40,820 nt of DNA from Gammaproteobacteria bacterium (GTDB lineage: Bacteria > Pseudomonadota > Gammaproteobacteria > Pseudomonadales > Azotimanducaceae), in the NCBI GenBank assembly GCA_026709365.1, contig JAPOTD010000050.1, forward strand, positions 1 through 40,820, written 5' to 3'. How positions within the stretch are numbered: position 1 is the stretch's first letter; every line of letters begins with the position of its first letter. A program made the translations under genes and the position numbers. Of this stretch, positions 17,079-25,210 are shown piece after piece. The notes beneath the pieces were generated by a model that saw nothing but the letters and a program-made list of their open reading frames with translations, did not search any database and was not told where the DNA came from.

Positions 17079-17825
17079 CTAGAGCCCGCCCGTGACGTAC
17101 AGGCATTGGCCCGTGATCCAGCCCGCGGCCGGCGAGGCCATGAAAACGACGGCGTGGCCGATGTCCTCAGGTGCGCCAAGGCGGCCCAAGGGGACGCCAA
17201 TGAGCTTCTCCACCGGCTTGCCGGCGGGGAAGTTGGTGGACTGGTTGAAGTTCTCGGTGGGAATCGGGCCGGGCGCGACGGCGTTGACGCGGATCTTGGG
17301 CGCCAACTCCGCAGCCAACGTCTGCGTGAGGCTGTTCACCGCCGCCTTGGAGGCGCCGTAAGGACCGTTCTTGAGCTGCGCCCCCATGGCGGCTCTGGAG
17401 GAGATGTTGATGATGCTGCCGGAGTCCATGGCCTCGGCCGCCCGCACCGCGCCCATCCACACCGCCTTGAGATTCAGGTCGAGCTGCGCATCCCAGCGAT
17501 CTTCCGGGGTGCGGGTGAGATAGCGGGGCGTGGCGTCAGGCAGCCCGCCCGCGTTGTTGACCCAGATGCGCAAATCGCCCAGCTCCCGGGCTGCGGCGAT
17601 GAGCGGCTCCAACTGCTCGCCTTCGGTCACGTCCGCTGGCACCACCTCAGCCCGCCGCCCCATGGCGCGAACCGCGTCCGCCACCTGCTCAAGGTCCGCC
17701 CGCGTTCTTGCGCTGACCACGACGTCGGCACCAGCCTCGGCCAGACACAGGGCAATGCCCCGGCCGATGCCCTTGCCGGCCCCGGTGACCACGGCCACCT
17801 GTCCGTCCAATCGAAATGCATTCAT
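17079..17825 (-). CDS. Short-chain dehydrogenase/reductase
   Basis: This 248-residue classical SDR has TGAGKGIG at 14-21 (NAD(P) binding), VNNAGG near 89-93, IINISS near 138-143 (catalytic Ser) and YGASK at 156-160 (Tyr/Lys). The overall pattern is close to 3-oxoacyl reductases and hydroxysteroid dehydrogenases of the FabG/HdhA group; the substrate is not deducible. It is divergent from the P450-SDR-yjbQ operon with about 210 bases between starts. The final GQCLYVTGGL is the usual SDR C-terminus. Confidence 0.92.
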   Translation of the reverse strand: MNAFRLDGQVAVVTGAGKGIGRGIALCLAEAGADVVVSARTRADLEQVADAVRAMGRRAEVVPADVTEGEQLEPLIAAARELGDLRIWVNNAGGLPDATPRYLTRTPEDRWDAQLDLNLKAVWMGAVRAAEAMDSGSIINISSRAAMGAQLKNGPYGASKAAVNSLTQTLAAELAPKIRVNAVAPGPIPTENFNQSTNFPAGKPVEKLIGVPLGRLGAPEDIGHAVVFMASPAAGWITGQCLYVTGGL

Positions 17826-17839
17826 CAGTTGTCGCCACT

Positions 17840-17867
17840 ATGACAGGTTAGCCTTTTACACTATATT
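17840..17867 (+). promoter_or_regulatory. Candidate promoter of the P450-SDR operon
   Basis: ATGACA (17840-17845), 16 bp, TATATT (17862-17867) precede the P450 gene by about 170 bases in an AT-richer patch of the divergent intergenic region. Moderately good match to sigma70. Confidence 0.45.
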
Positions 17868-18034
17868 GAGTGCCAATGCCTTGTTGATCGCACCCGTTTT
17901 CCTGATCGCGGGAACTTGGTCGCAGGAAAGCTCGCCAACCAGCCGAGTCAGCCTCGACCACCTTCTTCTCGCCGGCATGAGGCACCATGTCGTTGGCTGC
18001 CGCCTTCCTCGCAGCCCGACCGGAGGTTCACCAG

Positions 18035-19330
18035 ATGACGCAACTGGCCGACTACAACCTGATGGAGGATGGCACCCGGGAGTGCCCCTTCCCCTATTTC
18101 AAGGCCATCCGGCAAGATGCCCCGGTTTACTTCATGCCGGAACTGGCCGCCTGGTACGTTTCGCGCTACGAGGACTTGCGCTACGTCAAGAAGCACCCGG
18201 AGCTGTTCTCCAACAACATCCATGAATTCGGCGCATCCAGGGGGCGGGTCCGCGACATCGCCGAAAGCTACCGCAGCGAGCATGGCTGGGCGCGGGTCTC
18301 CACCCTGCAGCGCACCGACCCGCCAGTGCATTCAAAGTACCGCAAGCTCATCAACCACGCCTTCACGGTGAAGCGCATCCGCGCCATGACGCCCTACGTG
18401 GAGACGGTGGTCAACGACCTCATCGACGCCTTCATTGACCGCGGGGAGTGCGACTTCGTGCGGGACTTCGCCATCCCCCTGCCCTGCACGGTCATCGCCG
18501 ACCAACTCGGTGTGCCGCGGGAGAGTATCTGGCAGCTCAAGACTTGGTCCGACGCCATGCTGGCGCCCGGCGGCGGCTTCGTTGACGAGGCCGAAGCCGT
18601 TGAGTGCGGCAAGTTGGTGGTGGAGGCGCAGCGCTTCTTCGCCAGCGTCATCGAGGACCGACGCCGCGAGCCGCGCGACGACATCATCTCCGACTTGGCC
18701 CACGCCCGGGTGGTCGATGAGCGCTGCGCCCCCGGCGAGGAGCGCGGTTTGGACATGCACGAGTTGATGGATCTGCTCGACCAACTGCTGACCGGCGGCA
18801 ACGAGACCACCACCAACGCCATCGGCTCGGCGCTGATGCTGCTGCTGCAGCGGCCAGGCACCATGGAACGGATGCGTGACGATGCCAAGCTAATGCGCAA
18901 CTTCATCGAGGAGTCGCTGCGCTTCGAGACGCCGGTGATCCACCTGTGGCGAGCCGTCACCCAGGACACCGAACTCGGTGGCGTCCCGCTGCCCAAGGGC
19001 GCGAACTTGGCCTTGGGCTACGCCTCCGCCAATCGCGACGAGGCGGTGTTCGAGGACGGCGAAACCTTCGATATCGCCCGAACCAAGGCAGGCGCCCATC
19101 TTGCCTTTGGCTCCGGCCCGCACCACTGTCCCGGCGCGGCACTGGCCCGGCAAGAGATGTTCTCCACATTCACTGTCTTGCTGCACAGGCTCAGGAACAT
19201 CCGTCTCAAGGATGCGCAGGACGCCTTCGAACATGTTCCGAGCAGCTTCCTGCGCGGGCTCAAGCGGCTCGAAATCACCTTCGACGTGCGCAACCGGAAC
19301 GCTTACCGGCCCGGCGCCTCGGCATACTGA
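18035..19330 (+). CDS. Cytochrome P450 (bacterial class I type)
   Basis: From ATG 18035 (GGAGG 8 bases upstream) the protein has 431 residues. Motifs: I-helix GGNETT from residue 254, EESLR at 292-296, heme-binding FGSGPHHCPGAALAR with Cys365. The two His before the Cys are unusual but seen in some CYP families. No ferredoxin gene lies nearby. It is followed 3 bases later by an SDR, so alcohol produced by hydroxylation could be oxidised by its neighbour (inference). An earlier in-frame start at 17987 lacks a ribosome site. Confidence 0.93.
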   Translation: MTQLADYNLMEDGTRECPFPYFKAIRQDAPVYFMPELAAWYVSRYEDLRYVKKHPELFSNNIHEFGASRGRVRDIAESYRSEHGWARVSTLQRTDPPVHSKYRKLINHAFTVKRIRAMTPYVETVVNDLIDAFIDRGECDFVRDFAIPLPCTVIADQLGVPRESIWQLKTWSDAMLAPGGGFVDEAEAVECGKLVVEAQRFFASVIEDRRREPRDDIISDLAHARVVDERCAPGEERGLDMHELMDLLDQLLTGGNETTTNAIGSALMLLLQRPGTMERMRDDAKLMRNFIEESLRFETPVIHLWRAVTQDTELGGVPLPKGANLALGYASANRDEAVFEDGETFDIARTKAGAHLAFGSGPHHCPGAALARQEMFSTFTVLLHRLRNIRLKDAQDAFEHVPSSFLRGLKRLEITFDVRNRNAYRPGASAY

Positions 19331-19333
19331 CGC

Positions 19334-20227
19334 ATGGTGCGCTTAGCCGACAAACGCATGGTGATCACGGGCTCATCCCGGGGGCTGGGCCGAGGCTTCG
19401 CCAAGGCTTGCGCCGCTGCAGGCGCGTCGGTCGTCGTCAATGGCACCAACGAAGCGGCGCTCAACGAAACCGCCGAGGCCATCCGTGCCGCTGGCGGCAA
19501 GGTGGCGGCGGTACAGGGCTCGGTGGCGCAGCCGGCAGTCGCCCAAGCGTTGGTGCGCACCTGCATCGAGAGTTTTGGCGGCATCGACGTGATGGTCAAC
19601 AACGCCGGCATCGTGCGCGACCGAACCCTGCTGAAAATGGCCGTCGAGGAATGGGACGCCGTCATTGAAGTGCATCTGCGCGGCGCCTTCCTCTGCACCC
19701 GGCAGGCGGCGCTGGCCATGCGCGAAGCGGGCGGTGGCCACATCATTCAGGTCATCTCCGCCTCGGCCTTGGCCGGCGGCTTCGGCCAAGGCAACTACGC
19801 TGCCGCCAAGGAAGGCATGATCGGCCTGATGCGCACCGCACTGCTTGAGCTCAACCGCTTCAACATCCGCAACAACGCCCTCTGGCCCGTCGGCCAGACC
19901 GACATGACCGAAGTGGTCTTTGAGCGGGCACGGGCCGCTGCGGCCCAACGGGGCGAGCCGCCGCCGGATCCGGTGGCCTTGGGCTTCGGCACGCCGGAGG
20001 AAGTGGCCGCCGGCTTGGTGTGGCTCGCCAGCGACGGCGCCGCCCACTTCAACGGCCAGATCATGACCTTCAACGGCCGCAAGACCGGGCTGTGGACCCA
20101 CCCTGCGGAGCGGCACGCCGCCTTCCGCGACACGCCTTGGACAGCAGATGACTTGGATGCCTACTACACGGGCGTCCAACCGCTGCCAGTCAACGCCCCG
20201 GTGCGCACACCACCCGCCGGGAAGTGA
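19334..20227 (+). CDS. Short-chain dehydrogenase/reductase (MFE-2-like)
   Basis: This 297-residue SDR has TGSSRGLG at 12-19, VNNAGIVRDRTLLKM near 88-102, Ser142/Ser144, and YAAAK at 155-159. The NNAGIxRDR and VHLRGAF segments resemble the hydroxyacyl-CoA dehydrogenase part of multifunctional enzyme type 2, which suggests beta-oxidation of a side chain or fatty acid (family knowledge). The C-terminal 50 residues (WTHPAERHAAF, ADDLDAYYTG) extend past the core fold. It is likely cotranscribed with the P450. Confidence 0.9.
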   Translation: MVRLADKRMVITGSSRGLGRGFAKACAAAGASVVVNGTNEAALNETAEAIRAAGGKVAAVQGSVAQPAVAQALVRTCIESFGGIDVMVNNAGIVRDRTLLKMAVEEWDAVIEVHLRGAFLCTRQAALAMREAGGGHIIQVISASALAGGFGQGNYAAAKEGMIGLMRTALLELNRFNIRNNALWPVGQTDMTEVVFERARAAAAQRGEPPPDPVALGFGTPEEVAAGLVWLASDGAAHFNGQIMTFNGRKTGLWTHPAERHAAFRDTPWTADDLDAYYTGVQPLPVNAPVRTPPAGK

Positions 20228-20253
20228 TCGCCCAAGCGAGCCGAGGGCTTCCC

Positions 20254-20664
20254 GTGAACCTGAAGCTGAACCTGCGGGGGCAAGGCCGGGGCTTAAGCGA
20301 CATCACCCAGAAAGTGGCGGCGGCAGTGCGCGGCTGCGGGGTGCGCGACGGGCTCGCCACCCTCTACATCCGCCACACGTCGGCCAGCCTGCTCATTCAG
20401 GAAAACGCCGACCCCAGCGTTCAGCGCGACTTGGAGCGCTGGCTGAACCGGCTGGTGCCGGAGGATGACGGCCTCTACACGCATACGGCGGAAGGGCCGG
20501 ACGACATGCCTGCGCACATCAAGTCGGCGTTGACGGCCATCAGCCTGTCCATTCCCGTAGTGGACGGCGAACTCGCCTTGGGAACCTGGCAGGGCATCTT
20601 CCTGTGGGAGCACCGCCACCGTCTCCGCGAACGGCAGTTGCTGATCAACGTGCTTGGGGAATAA
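20254..20664 (+). CDS. YjbQ/UPF0047 family protein
   Basis: This small cytoplasmic protein matches the YjbQ (UPF0047) family: GLSDITQKV, then LYIRHTSASLLIQENADPSV, a GPDDMPAHIKS turn and a closing GTWQGIFLWEHR. The conserved His and Asp/Glu form a metal or phosphate site; E. coli YjbQ has weak thiamine-phosphate synthase activity, but the physiological role is unsettled. The GTG at 20254 has GAGGG 6 bases upstream; a GTG at 20224 overlapping the SDR stop (GTGA) is the alternative. Confidence 0.88.
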   Translation: MNLKLNLRGQGRGLSDITQKVAAAVRGCGVRDGLATLYIRHTSASLLIQENADPSVQRDLERWLNRLVPEDDGLYTHTAEGPDDMPAHIKSALTAISLSIPVVDGELALGTWQGIFLWEHRHRLRERQLLINVLGE

Positions 20665-20715
20665 CGGATCGGGAATCGCGTTGCAACTCCCCCTTCGGTC
20701 TGCCACCATGCCTCC

Positions 20716-21330
20716 ATGAACAAGGCTACAGCAACCTCACAACAGACAGCCGACGCCATCCTGCTCGCCACGCGCCCCCCGCAAGGCTGCTGGAATGAAA
20801 GCGACTATCTCTGGCTCACTGATCGCTGCAACCGCCTAATTGAATTCGCAGACGGTTTCATCGAGGAGCTTCCTGTGCCTACCGATTCACACCAATCAAT
20901 TCTCCTCTTCTTGTTCCGAATGTTCGATCAACGCGTCCTCACTGCAGGCGGCGTTGCGCTTGTCGCGCCGTTGCGACTGCGCATCCGCGAGAATAGATTT
21001 CGCGAACCCGATCTGATGCTGCTTCAAGACGCCAAAGACCCCCGCAGACAGGATCGGTATTGGCTCGGTGCCGACCTCGTCGCCGAGGTGGTCAGCCCGG
21101 ACGACCCGGAGCGCGACTACGTTCGCAAGCGTGCCGACTACGCCGAAGCCAGCATACCCGAGTATTGGATTGTGGATCCAGGCCAGCAGGAAGTTACCAT
21201 CCTGACACTCGGCGAGGATGGCTACATCGACCGCGCCCCGCTCGGACTTGGCGATCTCGCCACGTCTTCCGTTCTAGAGGGATTCTCTGTCGCCGTATCC
21301 GCCTTGTTCGATGCAGTCAGCGCTAGCTAA
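20716..21330 (+). CDS. Uma2 family (DUF820) putative nuclease
   Basis: This 204-residue protein has the PD-(D/E)xK-like fold of the Uma2 family: REPDLMLL with Asp99, LVAEVVSPDD with Glu124, then RKRADYAEASIPEYWIVD with Lys138. The family is abundant in cyanobacteria and scattered elsewhere, and its role (nuclease or other) is not established. No Shine-Dalgarno is evident. It is a single gene with low-GC flanks and may be recently acquired. Confidence 0.88.
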   Translation: MNKATATSQQTADAILLATRPPQGCWNESDYLWLTDRCNRLIEFADGFIEELPVPTDSHQSILLFLFRMFDQRVLTAGGVALVAPLRLRIRENRFREPDLMLLQDAKDPRRQDRYWLGADLVAEVVSPDDPERDYVRKRADYAEASIPEYWIVDPGQQEVTILTLGEDGYIDRAPLGLGDLATSSVLEGFSVAVSALFDAVSAS

Positions 21331-21584
21331 ACCCCTGATTAGCCCTAGTTCGATAGCAGCCGATTCACCCCGTCAAGTGAACCCAACGCGAGGAGTCGAC
21401 AGCTGCTAGAAGAAAACGCTTCCCAAGCAAACCACGCCTCTAATTTCAGACAAAGCATCTTCTCTTTCGTGTCTCTTGCAAAGAGTAAGGAATCGCTTGT
21501 ATGCCTTGGGGCTGGAAAGTTCGGCTAGCGATGCGCACGGTCCAAATTTCCTTTGTGTATCCCACTTGAGCTACCGCTCACCAA
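21331..21584. other. Intergenic region, nothing recognised
   Basis: These 254 bases between convergent Uma2 and aldolase genes are less GC-rich than the coding sequence around them. No convincing frame, hairpin with T-tract, tRNA or repeat was found by eye. Confidence 0.5.
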
Positions 21585-22475
21585 TCAAGTGTTCGCCGCC
21601 TCAAAAATGCTGGCAATCGAGTCATCGAGTGCCTCGTTGAAGGCCGCGTCGGATTGCTGGGCGGCCAAGCCCTCGGTGAGGGCTCGGGAGAAGCTCGCGG
21701 TCATGCCGTTTTGGCGGGACAGGCGGGCGTTGGACTCCGCCCGGCGGTAGCCGCCGGAGAGAGCGGCCACGCGCAGCACGTTGGGGTGGCCCACGCATTC
21801 AGCATAGAGGTTGTCGAAGTCGGGCAGCGTGAGCTTGAGGATCACCTGGCCAGCGGTCAACGCATTGAGTTCCTTGACAATCAACACCTTGAGCAAAACC
21901 TCGGCACCCGGCTTGTCGTCGCAGTGGATGTCCATTTCCGGCTCGACGATGGGCACTAGGCCAGCCGCTAGAATTCGCTTGGCAATCTCGAACTGCTGGC
22001 TGACCACCGCTTCGATCCCGTCGGCGTTGAACCGCTTGATGACCGAGCGCATCTTGGTGCCGAAAATGCCCTTGGCCTTGGCGCGCTCGAGCAGGGCGTC
22101 GAGTTCCGGCATGGGCTTCATCACTTGGGCGCCGTGCCGCTCCTCCGCCAAGCCCTTGTCCACCTTCAGGAACGGAACGATCCGCTTGCGCTGCCACAGG
22201 TAGGCCGCTGAGCCAAGCCCCTCGACCTCCCGGTCCATGGTGTCCTCGAACAGGATGGCGCCCAGAATGCGCGTCGAGTCGAAAGCCGGGCTGGTCACAA
22301 TGCGGGTGCGCATGGCATGGACGAGGTCGAACATTTCCGCCTCGTTCGACCAAGCGCTTGCCTCAACGCCATACACGCCCAAGGCTTTGGGCGTGCTGCC
22401 GCCGCTCTGGTCAAGGGCGGCAATGAAGCCCGGACGGGCGCGAATGATGTCCAGTTGTTCTGCGGTGTTGCTCAC
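21585..22475 (-). CDS. Fructose-bisphosphate aldolase, class I
   Basis: This 296-residue Schiff-base aldolase matches the short bacterial class I form. Landmarks are ALDQSGGSTPKAL at 20-32, PFLKVDKG at 101-108, IVEPE at 176-180, and Lys214 in VILKLTLPDF as the Schiff-base lysine. It cleaves fructose 1,6-bisphosphate in glycolysis and forms it in gluconeogenesis. The start is a GTG with GAGG six bases upstream. It is third in a same-strand series after the PPOX and PQQ dehydrogenase genes, 46 bases from the latter. Confidence 0.93.
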   Translation of the reverse strand: MSNTAEQLDIIRARPGFIAALDQSGGSTPKALGVYGVEASAWSNEAEMFDLVHAMRTRIVTSPAFDSTRILGAILFEDTMDREVEGLGSAAYLWQRKRIVPFLKVDKGLAEERHGAQVMKPMPELDALLERAKAKGIFGTKMRSVIKRFNADGIEAVVSQQFEIAKRILAAGLVPIVEPEMDIHCDDKPGAEVLLKVLIVKELNALTAGQVILKLTLPDFDNLYAECVGHPNVLRVAALSGGYRRAESNARLSRQNGMTASFSRALTEGLAAQQSDAAFNEALDDSIASIFEAANT

Positions 22476-22520
22476 GGTGTTCCTCTTCAGGTTTTCGATT
22501 CGGCATCCAGCCCATTCCGC

Positions 22521-24446
22521 TCAGGGCAGGCTGTAGGCCATCAGGTAGTCGCCGGCCGGCGAAGGCGACGTGAAGTGGCCGCCGGCGGCGATGACGACGA
22601 ACTGCTCGCCGCCCGAGACGTAGGACATCGGCACGGCATTGCCCGTGGTGGGCAGTTCGTCGCTCCAGAGTTCCTCCCCGGTTTCGGTGCCAAAGGCCCG
22701 AAACCGCCGGTCGGCAGTGGCCGCAATGAAGGTCAGCCCGCTGCCGGTCACCATCGGGCCGCCCATCTGCATGGTGCCGAAGCCGCTCAGCAGGGAGAGC
22801 GGCCAAGGCGCCATGTGCCTTAGGCTGCCGAACGGCACCTGCCAGACGATCTCGCCAGTCGACAGGTCCACCGCTGCAAGCGTGCTCCAGGGTGGCTTGG
22901 TGCAAGGTGCCCCCCAAGGCGACACGAAAGGTGCCATGACCGTGCAATAGGGCGATCCGTGCTGCGGAAAGCCCACGTCCTTGCCGCATTCATCTTGGGG
23001 CACCAAGCGCACGACCATGCCCACGTGCTTGGTATCGGTCACCATCAGCCCCCGCTCCGGGTCCACCGCCGGGGAGCCCCAATTCTGGCCGCCGATGTTG
23101 GAGGGATACATCACGGTGCCCCGCTCCGTCAGCGGCGTGTAGATGGGGCCGGTGGTGAGTTCCTCGAGCGCCTTGCGGCAACGGCCCCGGTCCCAGAAAG
23201 TGAATCCCCAAGCGTCACCCGGGGAGATGCCCAACTGGTGCAGGGGCTGCGGCCTGATCGGGAACGGCTGGGTGGGACTTAAGTACTCACCGGGCACGGC
23301 CCCGGCCTGCGGCACCTGACGCTCCTCCACCGGATGCAGCGGCCGACCCGTTTCCCGGTGCAGCACGAAGGTCATGCCCATCTTGGTGACCTGCACCACC
23401 GCCGGGCTGGTCACGCCGTCGATGGTCACGTCAACCAGGGTTGGCTGCGCCGGAACGTCGAAATCCCAGACATCGTGGCGCACGGTTTGGTAGTGCCAGG
23501 CCACCTCGCCGGTAGATCCATCCAGGGCCACCACCGAGCTGGAGTAGTGGTCCAGGTCGCCGCCGCGGTCGCCGCCATAGTAGTCGGGCGAGGAATTGCC
23601 AGTGGGCACGATCACTAGGTTGCGCTCCGCGTCCACGGAAATGGTGGACCAGACGTTGGTGGTGCCGGCGGTGAAGTTGCCTTCGGCATCCACCGGCGGC
23701 TTGCCCGGCGGCACCGGGTTCCAACCCCAGGCAAAGGCGCCGGAGCGCAGGTCGTAGGCGCGCACCACGCCCGAGGGCACGTCGGGGCGGAAGGAGTCGA
23801 GCACGTAGGCGCCGGTGACCAGCTTGCCGTGGATGATGGCCGGGGCGCTGGTGATGCCGTATTCGCGGGCGCCGTGCTCCGTAAGCCCCACCGTCAGGTC
23901 GATCTCGCCGTTGTCTCCAAATCCGGCGCAGCGCTGGCCGCTGGCGCCGTCCAAGGCCAGGATGCGGCCGTCCAAGGTGGGCAGGATGATGCGATGGGCG
24001 CAGGCATCCCCGGGCTGCGCCTGGGGATCGATCCAGCTGCTCACCGCCCGGCAATTGGTGAGGTGCTCCAACTCCATGTTGACCTCGGGGTCGAAGCGCC
24101 AGCGCTCCTCGCCGGTGCGCGGATCGAGCGCGAAAACCCGGTTGAAGGGCGTGCAGTAATAGAGCGTGTCCTCCACCACGATGGGCGTGTTGACGAACCC
24201 CGAAGCCGGCTGGCCCTCGGCGTCGAAGCCTTCCACACCGGAGATCACGCCCGCCCGAAAGTCGCCGGAGCGATGGGTCCAAGCCAGTTCAAGCTGACTG
24301 ACGTTGTGCGGCGTGATCTGCGCCGCCGACGTGTAGTGACCGCCGCCGGCGGCGCCGCCGTAGGCGGGCCATCCGACGGTCTGGCCAACTGCCGCGAACG
24401 GGCAGGCCAGCAGCGCCGCCACGGCGATGAGCCGGGACATCATCAT
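22521..24446 (-). CDS. PQQ-dependent quinoprotein dehydrogenase (glucose dehydrogenase-like)
   Basis: This periplasmic eight-bladed propeller enzyme of about 641 residues has a signal peptide (MMMSRLIAVAALLACPF) followed directly by the catalytic domain: GHYTSAAQITPHNVSQLELA, GEERWRFDP, HDVWDFDVPAQPTL, and NWGSPAVDPERG. The sequence is closest to the periplasmic domain of Gcd, but the five-helix membrane domain of E. coli Gcd is absent. Electrons must therefore go to a separate carrier. An ATG triplet at 24440-24446 gives alternative starts; a TTG lies at 24455. PQQ synthesis genes are not in the window. Confidence 0.9.
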   Translation of the reverse strand: MMMSRLIAVAALLACPFAAVGQTVGWPAYGGAAGGGHYTSAAQITPHNVSQLELAWTHRSGDFRAGVISGVEGFDAEGQPASGFVNTPIVVEDTLYYCTPFNRVFALDPRTGEERWRFDPEVNMELEHLTNCRAVSSWIDPQAQPGDACAHRIILPTLDGRILALDGASGQRCAGFGDNGEIDLTVGLTEHGAREYGITSAPAIIHGKLVTGAYVLDSFRPDVPSGVVRAYDLRSGAFAWGWNPVPPGKPPVDAEGNFTAGTTNVWSTISVDAERNLVIVPTGNSSPDYYGGDRGGDLDHYSSSVVALDGSTGEVAWHYQTVRHDVWDFDVPAQPTLVDVTIDGVTSPAVVQVTKMGMTFVLHRETGRPLHPVEERQVPQAGAVPGEYLSPTQPFPIRPQPLHQLGISPGDAWGFTFWDRGRCRKALEELTTGPIYTPLTERGTVMYPSNIGGQNWGSPAVDPERGLMVTDTKHVGMVVRLVPQDECGKDVGFPQHGSPYCTVMAPFVSPWGAPCTKPPWSTLAAVDLSTGEIVWQVPFGSLRHMAPWPLSLLSGFGTMQMGGPMVTGSGLTFIAATADRRFRAFGTETGEELWSDELPTTGNAVPMSYVSGGEQFVVIAAGGHFTSPSPAGDYLMAYSLP

Positions 24447-24474
24447 CCCAGCCAACCGATTCCGATTGCGGCGG

Positions 24475-25068
24475 TCAACGGGGCGGCAATCCGCGCTTGG
24501 CGCGCTCCGCGTTCATCCGCTCCTTGTCCACCGGCAGGCGTTCGCCGAGCTGGTCCTCGGAGATGGTGCCTGCCATGTGGGCCTGGGCCTTGCCGCCGTT
24601 GTACATGATCCTCTTCACCGGCGTCACCGCCAAAATGACCCGCAGCGGCGAATCGAGCAGGTTGTTGAAGAACGCCTCCCCCTCCGGGCTGTCCGGGTTC
24701 AGCTTCCTCGAAAGGGCGGCATAGAACCAAGCCTTGGTGTCGTCGTCGTCAAAGAACTCGCCAGTGCCCTTGAAGGTAATGGCCCCGCTCGGCAAGCTCC
24801 CCGATGCGCCTTCGGGGTAGCCTCGGCTGCTGACGTTCACGGAAACCCGGTTGTCCCGGCGAATGGCGGCGGCGCGGTGCCGGTGTGCGGCAAAGGTGAT
24901 CCAAATCTTCCCCTCATGCCAAACAAAGGCATGGGTGACGCCCACCGGCCAACCGTCCTTGGTGGCCCACATGAGAACGCACTCCTCGGAATGGGTCATC
25001 AATTGATCCACTTCCGCATCGGAAAACGGATAGATGGAGACGATTTCGTGGTCATGGGTCTGCGCCAT
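24475..25068 (-). CDS. Pyridoxamine 5'-phosphate oxidase-fold protein
   Basis: This 197-residue split-barrel flavin/F420/heme-binding protein has SEECVLMWATKDGWPVGVTH as the first strands and HRHRAAAIRRDNRVSVNV as the middle. Family members oxidise or reduce small molecules, but many are uncharacterised. ATG 25068 is chosen because GGGAGGAG lies just upstream; the frame extends to 25110. The tail (KERMNAERAKRG) is basic and probably unstructured. It precedes the PQQ dehydrogenase gene by 28 bases. Confidence 0.8.
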   Translation of the reverse strand: MAQTHDHEIVSIYPFSDAEVDQLMTHSEECVLMWATKDGWPVGVTHAFVWHEGKIWITFAAHRHRAAAIRRDNRVSVNVSSRGYPEGASGSLPSGAITFKGTGEFFDDDDTKAWFYAALSRKLNPDSPEGEAFFNNLLDSPLRVILAVTPVKRIMYNGGKAQAHMAGTISEDQLGERLPVDKERMNAERAKRGLPPR

Positions 25069-25210
25069 GGGCTCCTCCCTGTTGGCATCGAGTGGTGAGG
25101 TCTCGCTCAAGGGAAAAGGTTAACACCGAGTGCGCCGCTTGGGGTAGATCAGGATCGGACATGCCGATTGGCCTGAAGACGACGAAGTCGCTCGGCGAGA
25201 CGAACCCGCA

